Translations under genes and position numbers: made by a program
Shown: positions 62,577 through 64,000 of the stretch, piece after piece
Layout of the letters: the number at the start of each line of letters is the position of its first letter
Position numbering within the stretch: the stretch's first letter is position 1
Origin: Paenibacillus brevis
GTDB lineage: Bacteria > Bacillota > Bacilli > Paenibacillales > Paenibacillaceae
Length of the DNA stretch: 64,000 nucleotides
Direction: 5' to 3'
NCBI RefSeq assembly: GCF_018919145.1
Contig: NZ_JAHLQJ010000011.1
Span: 109,933 to 173,932, forward strand
Notes under the pieces: model-generated
The model's input: only the letters and a program-made list of their open reading frames with translations
What the model was told of the DNA's origin: nothing
Databases searched by the model: none

Positions 62577-63911
62577 TTGAACCCGAACCTCAGGATCAGA
62601 TTGCTTGGCCTTTTAACTGCATTCATTATCAGTCTTATTGGTACCTCGGTTGCCGAAGGCCGACTATCGCCTTTCCCGGATGAGCTTAATTTGCTGCAGG
62701 GGCATGACAGGCAACTCAATGTCGCCCTGCCTGTGCAGGCAAGTGTCAGTGTGGATCGGCCGGATGTAGTAAGATTGAACGGTAGTGCAGAGACGACGAG
62801 CGTCTCGATCAGAAGCCCGTTAGAGCTGTCCCCGCTTCAGAGCGGTGTAGCCAAGTTGAATATGAAATTATTCGGTCAAATTCCCCTGAAGACGGTAAAA
62901 GTCAATGTGATTCCGGATTTGAAGGTAATCCCCGGTGGACAGACGATCGGTGTGAAGGTGAAGTCAGCAGGCATTCTGGTCGTTGGTCATCATCAAGTCA
63001 TCAGTGACAACAATCAAAAATCCTCCCCAGGAGAAGAAGCTGGAATTCAAGTCGGAGATCTGATAACACATTTGAATGGAGTTTCGCTTAAGGAAGTTAA
63101 GGATGTTGCTCAAATTGCGGGAGAAGCGGGAAAGAGCAAGAAGCCGATCAAGGTAACACTAACGCGCGCAGGTCAGACCATTCAAGCATCCATTCGCCCT
63201 GCGTACGACAAACAGGATCGGGCTTGGAGGCTGGGACTGTATATTCGTGACTCCGCCGCAGGGGTGGGTACACTGACGTTCTATGCCCCGGATCAGGGCG
63301 TATATGGAGCGTTGGGACATGTCATCACGGATATGAACACACAGACTCCGATCGTTGTCGGCAGCGGCCAAATTCTGCAGTCAAGCGTGACTTCGATTGC
63401 TAAAAGTGAAAGCGGAGAGCCAGGGGAGAAGCGTGCCCATTTCATTAAGGAAGGCAAGACTTTAGGAACCATCGAACGGAATACGCATTTCGGCATCTTT
63501 GGGAAAATGACTCAAAATCCGGAGCATAGTGTGTATCAAGAATCGATTCCAGTAGCCTTCTCGGATGAGATCAAGGAAGGTCCTGCCGAAATTCTTACTG
63601 TAGTGGAGGGTCAGCGGGTTGAGCGATACAAGGTCGAGATCGTTCACGTCTCCAAGCAGAATGCACCTCAGACGAAAGGGATTGTCTTGCGGATCACGGA
63701 CTCCAGATTGATTGAGAAGACCGGGGGGATTGTTCAAGGCATGAGCGGAAGCCCCATTATCCAGAATGGAAAGCTAATTGGAGCCGTAACTCATGTGTTC
63801 GTCAATGATCCTAAATCAGGCTATGGCTGCTTCATCGAGTGGATGCTTCAGGATGCAGGAATCATCCAAGGTAACTCCAAGACAGGAGAACAGAATCTTA
63901 AGGCGGGTTAA
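62577..63911 (+). CDS. spoIVB: SpoIVB serine peptidase (S55), sporulation checkpoint protease
   Basis: A 444-residue protease made in the forespore and secreted into the intermembrane space, where it cuts SpoIVFA and so triggers sigma-K activation. N-terminal membrane/signal segment (LLGLLTAFIISLIGTSVAEG), a PDZ domain (about 130-210; GEEAGIQVGDLITHLNGVSL) and the peptidase domain with likely catalytic His248 in GALGHVITD and Ser390 in GMSGSPIIQNGKLIGAV. TTG 62577 is the start; GGGAGTG lies about 10 nt upstream. A terminator overlaps the stop. spo0A is expected next, outside the window. Confidence 0.95.
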   Translation: MNPNLRIRLLGLLTAFIISLIGTSVAEGRLSPFPDELNLLQGHDRQLNVALPVQASVSVDRPDVVRLNGSAETTSVSIRSPLELSPLQSGVAKLNMKLFGQIPLKTVKVNVIPDLKVIPGGQTIGVKVKSAGILVVGHHQVISDNNQKSSPGEEAGIQVGDLITHLNGVSLKEVKDVAQIAGEAGKSKKPIKVTLTRAGQTIQASIRPAYDKQDRAWRLGLYIRDSAAGVGTLTFYAPDQGVYGALGHVITDMNTQTPIVVGSGQILQSSVTSIAKSESGEPGEKRAHFIKEGKTLGTIERNTHFGIFGKMTQNPEHSVYQESIPVAFSDEIKEGPAEILTVVEGQRVERYKVEIVHVSKQNAPQTKGIVLRITDSRLIEKTGGIVQGMSGSPIIQNGKLIGAVTHVFVNDPKSGYGCFIEWMLQDAGIIQGNSKTGEQNLKAG

Positions 63912-63930
63912 TCGCCTTAAGATTTTTTGT
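63894..63930 (+). terminator. Terminator overlapping the spoIVB stop codon
   Basis: A perfect 12-bp stem AATCTTAAGGCG (63894-63905) with CGCCTTAAGATT (63913-63924), followed by TTTTTTG. The stop TAA (63909-63911) lies in the loop, so the last codons are part of the hairpin. Confidence 0.9.
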
Positions 63931-63976
63931 TAATGGCTTAAGCCAGTTGAGTACGCGAAGCGTGCGAAACAGAAAA

Positions 63977-63998
63977 CCACCCGCTATGCGGGTGGTGT
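63977..63998. repeat. Hairpin at the right edge of the window
   Basis: ACCACCCG and CGGGTGGT form a stem with a short TATG-containing loop. A-rich sequence precedes it; whatever follows is cut off, so a terminator cannot be confirmed. Confidence 0.45.
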
Positions 63999-64000
63999 AG

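Overview
The window looks like chromosomal DNA from a spore-forming Bacillales bacterium, most probably Paenibacillus or a close relative. The evidence is a complete spoIIIAA-AH operon, spoIVB, a T-box leader, AGGAGG-type ribosome sites with many GTG/TTG starts, a Bacillus-type Fnr (C-terminal cysteine triad), MntR with all six Bacillus metal ligands, and yqhO-to-spoIVB gene order as known from Bacillus subtilis. Species assignment is inference. I saw no prophage, CRISPR, rRNA or tRNA.

Layout. 1-3344: a truncated AraC-type regulator divergent from two TIM-barrel sugar isomerases and a Gfo/Idh/MocA dehydrogenase, probably a sugar or inositol catabolic operon. 3556-4505: an HxlR regulator and a short one-domain flavin oxidoreductase. 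4755-16269: an anaerobic block made of nirBDC (nitrite to ammonium plus nitrite channel), fnr on the minus strand, adhE and pflB-pflA. GTGA-N6-TCAC operators stand in front of nirB, adhE and pflB and between fnr and adhE, several at the class II activator distance from a -10 box, so regulator and targets lie side by side. 16479-22997: lipoprotein sugar-binding protein, YesM/YesN-type two-component system and a NagZ-type glycosidase, with no permease. 23212-25383: a secreted stalk-domain protein. 25546-28109: yidD and metG, the latter behind a T-box with an AUG specifier. 28493-32501: a Zur-type zinc uptake operon (znuA, znuC, znuB), ccdA and mntR. 32856-34481: a secreted GH10-like protein.

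34553-63911 follows the B. subtilis yqhO-spoIVB order: yqhO, yqhP and yqhQ (minus strand), yqhR, aroQ, yqhT, efp, [lysC inserted], yqhV, spoIIIAA-AH, accB, accC, yqhY, amaP, a DUF2273 gene, nusB, folD, xseA, xseB, ispA, dxs, tlyA, an unrecognised membrane protein, argR, recN, spoIVB. spo0A would be expected just beyond the right end.

The least explained material is intergenic. Two families of short, terminally inverted, MITE-like repeats are scattered through the window: family 1 has a TATATAAGTTGAACTA end and a GTGTGAAGTGT...ACACTTCACAC core, and family 2 has a GTTCAAAAAGTnnnCTTTT end. Full, core-only and end-only copies occur, often just upstream of housekeeping genes (efp, accB, nusB, folD, tlyA, znuB). 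Two gene-free stretches (8386-9188 and 39880-41270) share further diverged repeat sequence in opposite orientation. The second also holds four copies of a 21-bp motif in two inverted pairs, each pair spaced exactly 50 bp start to start. I could not assign a function to this array.
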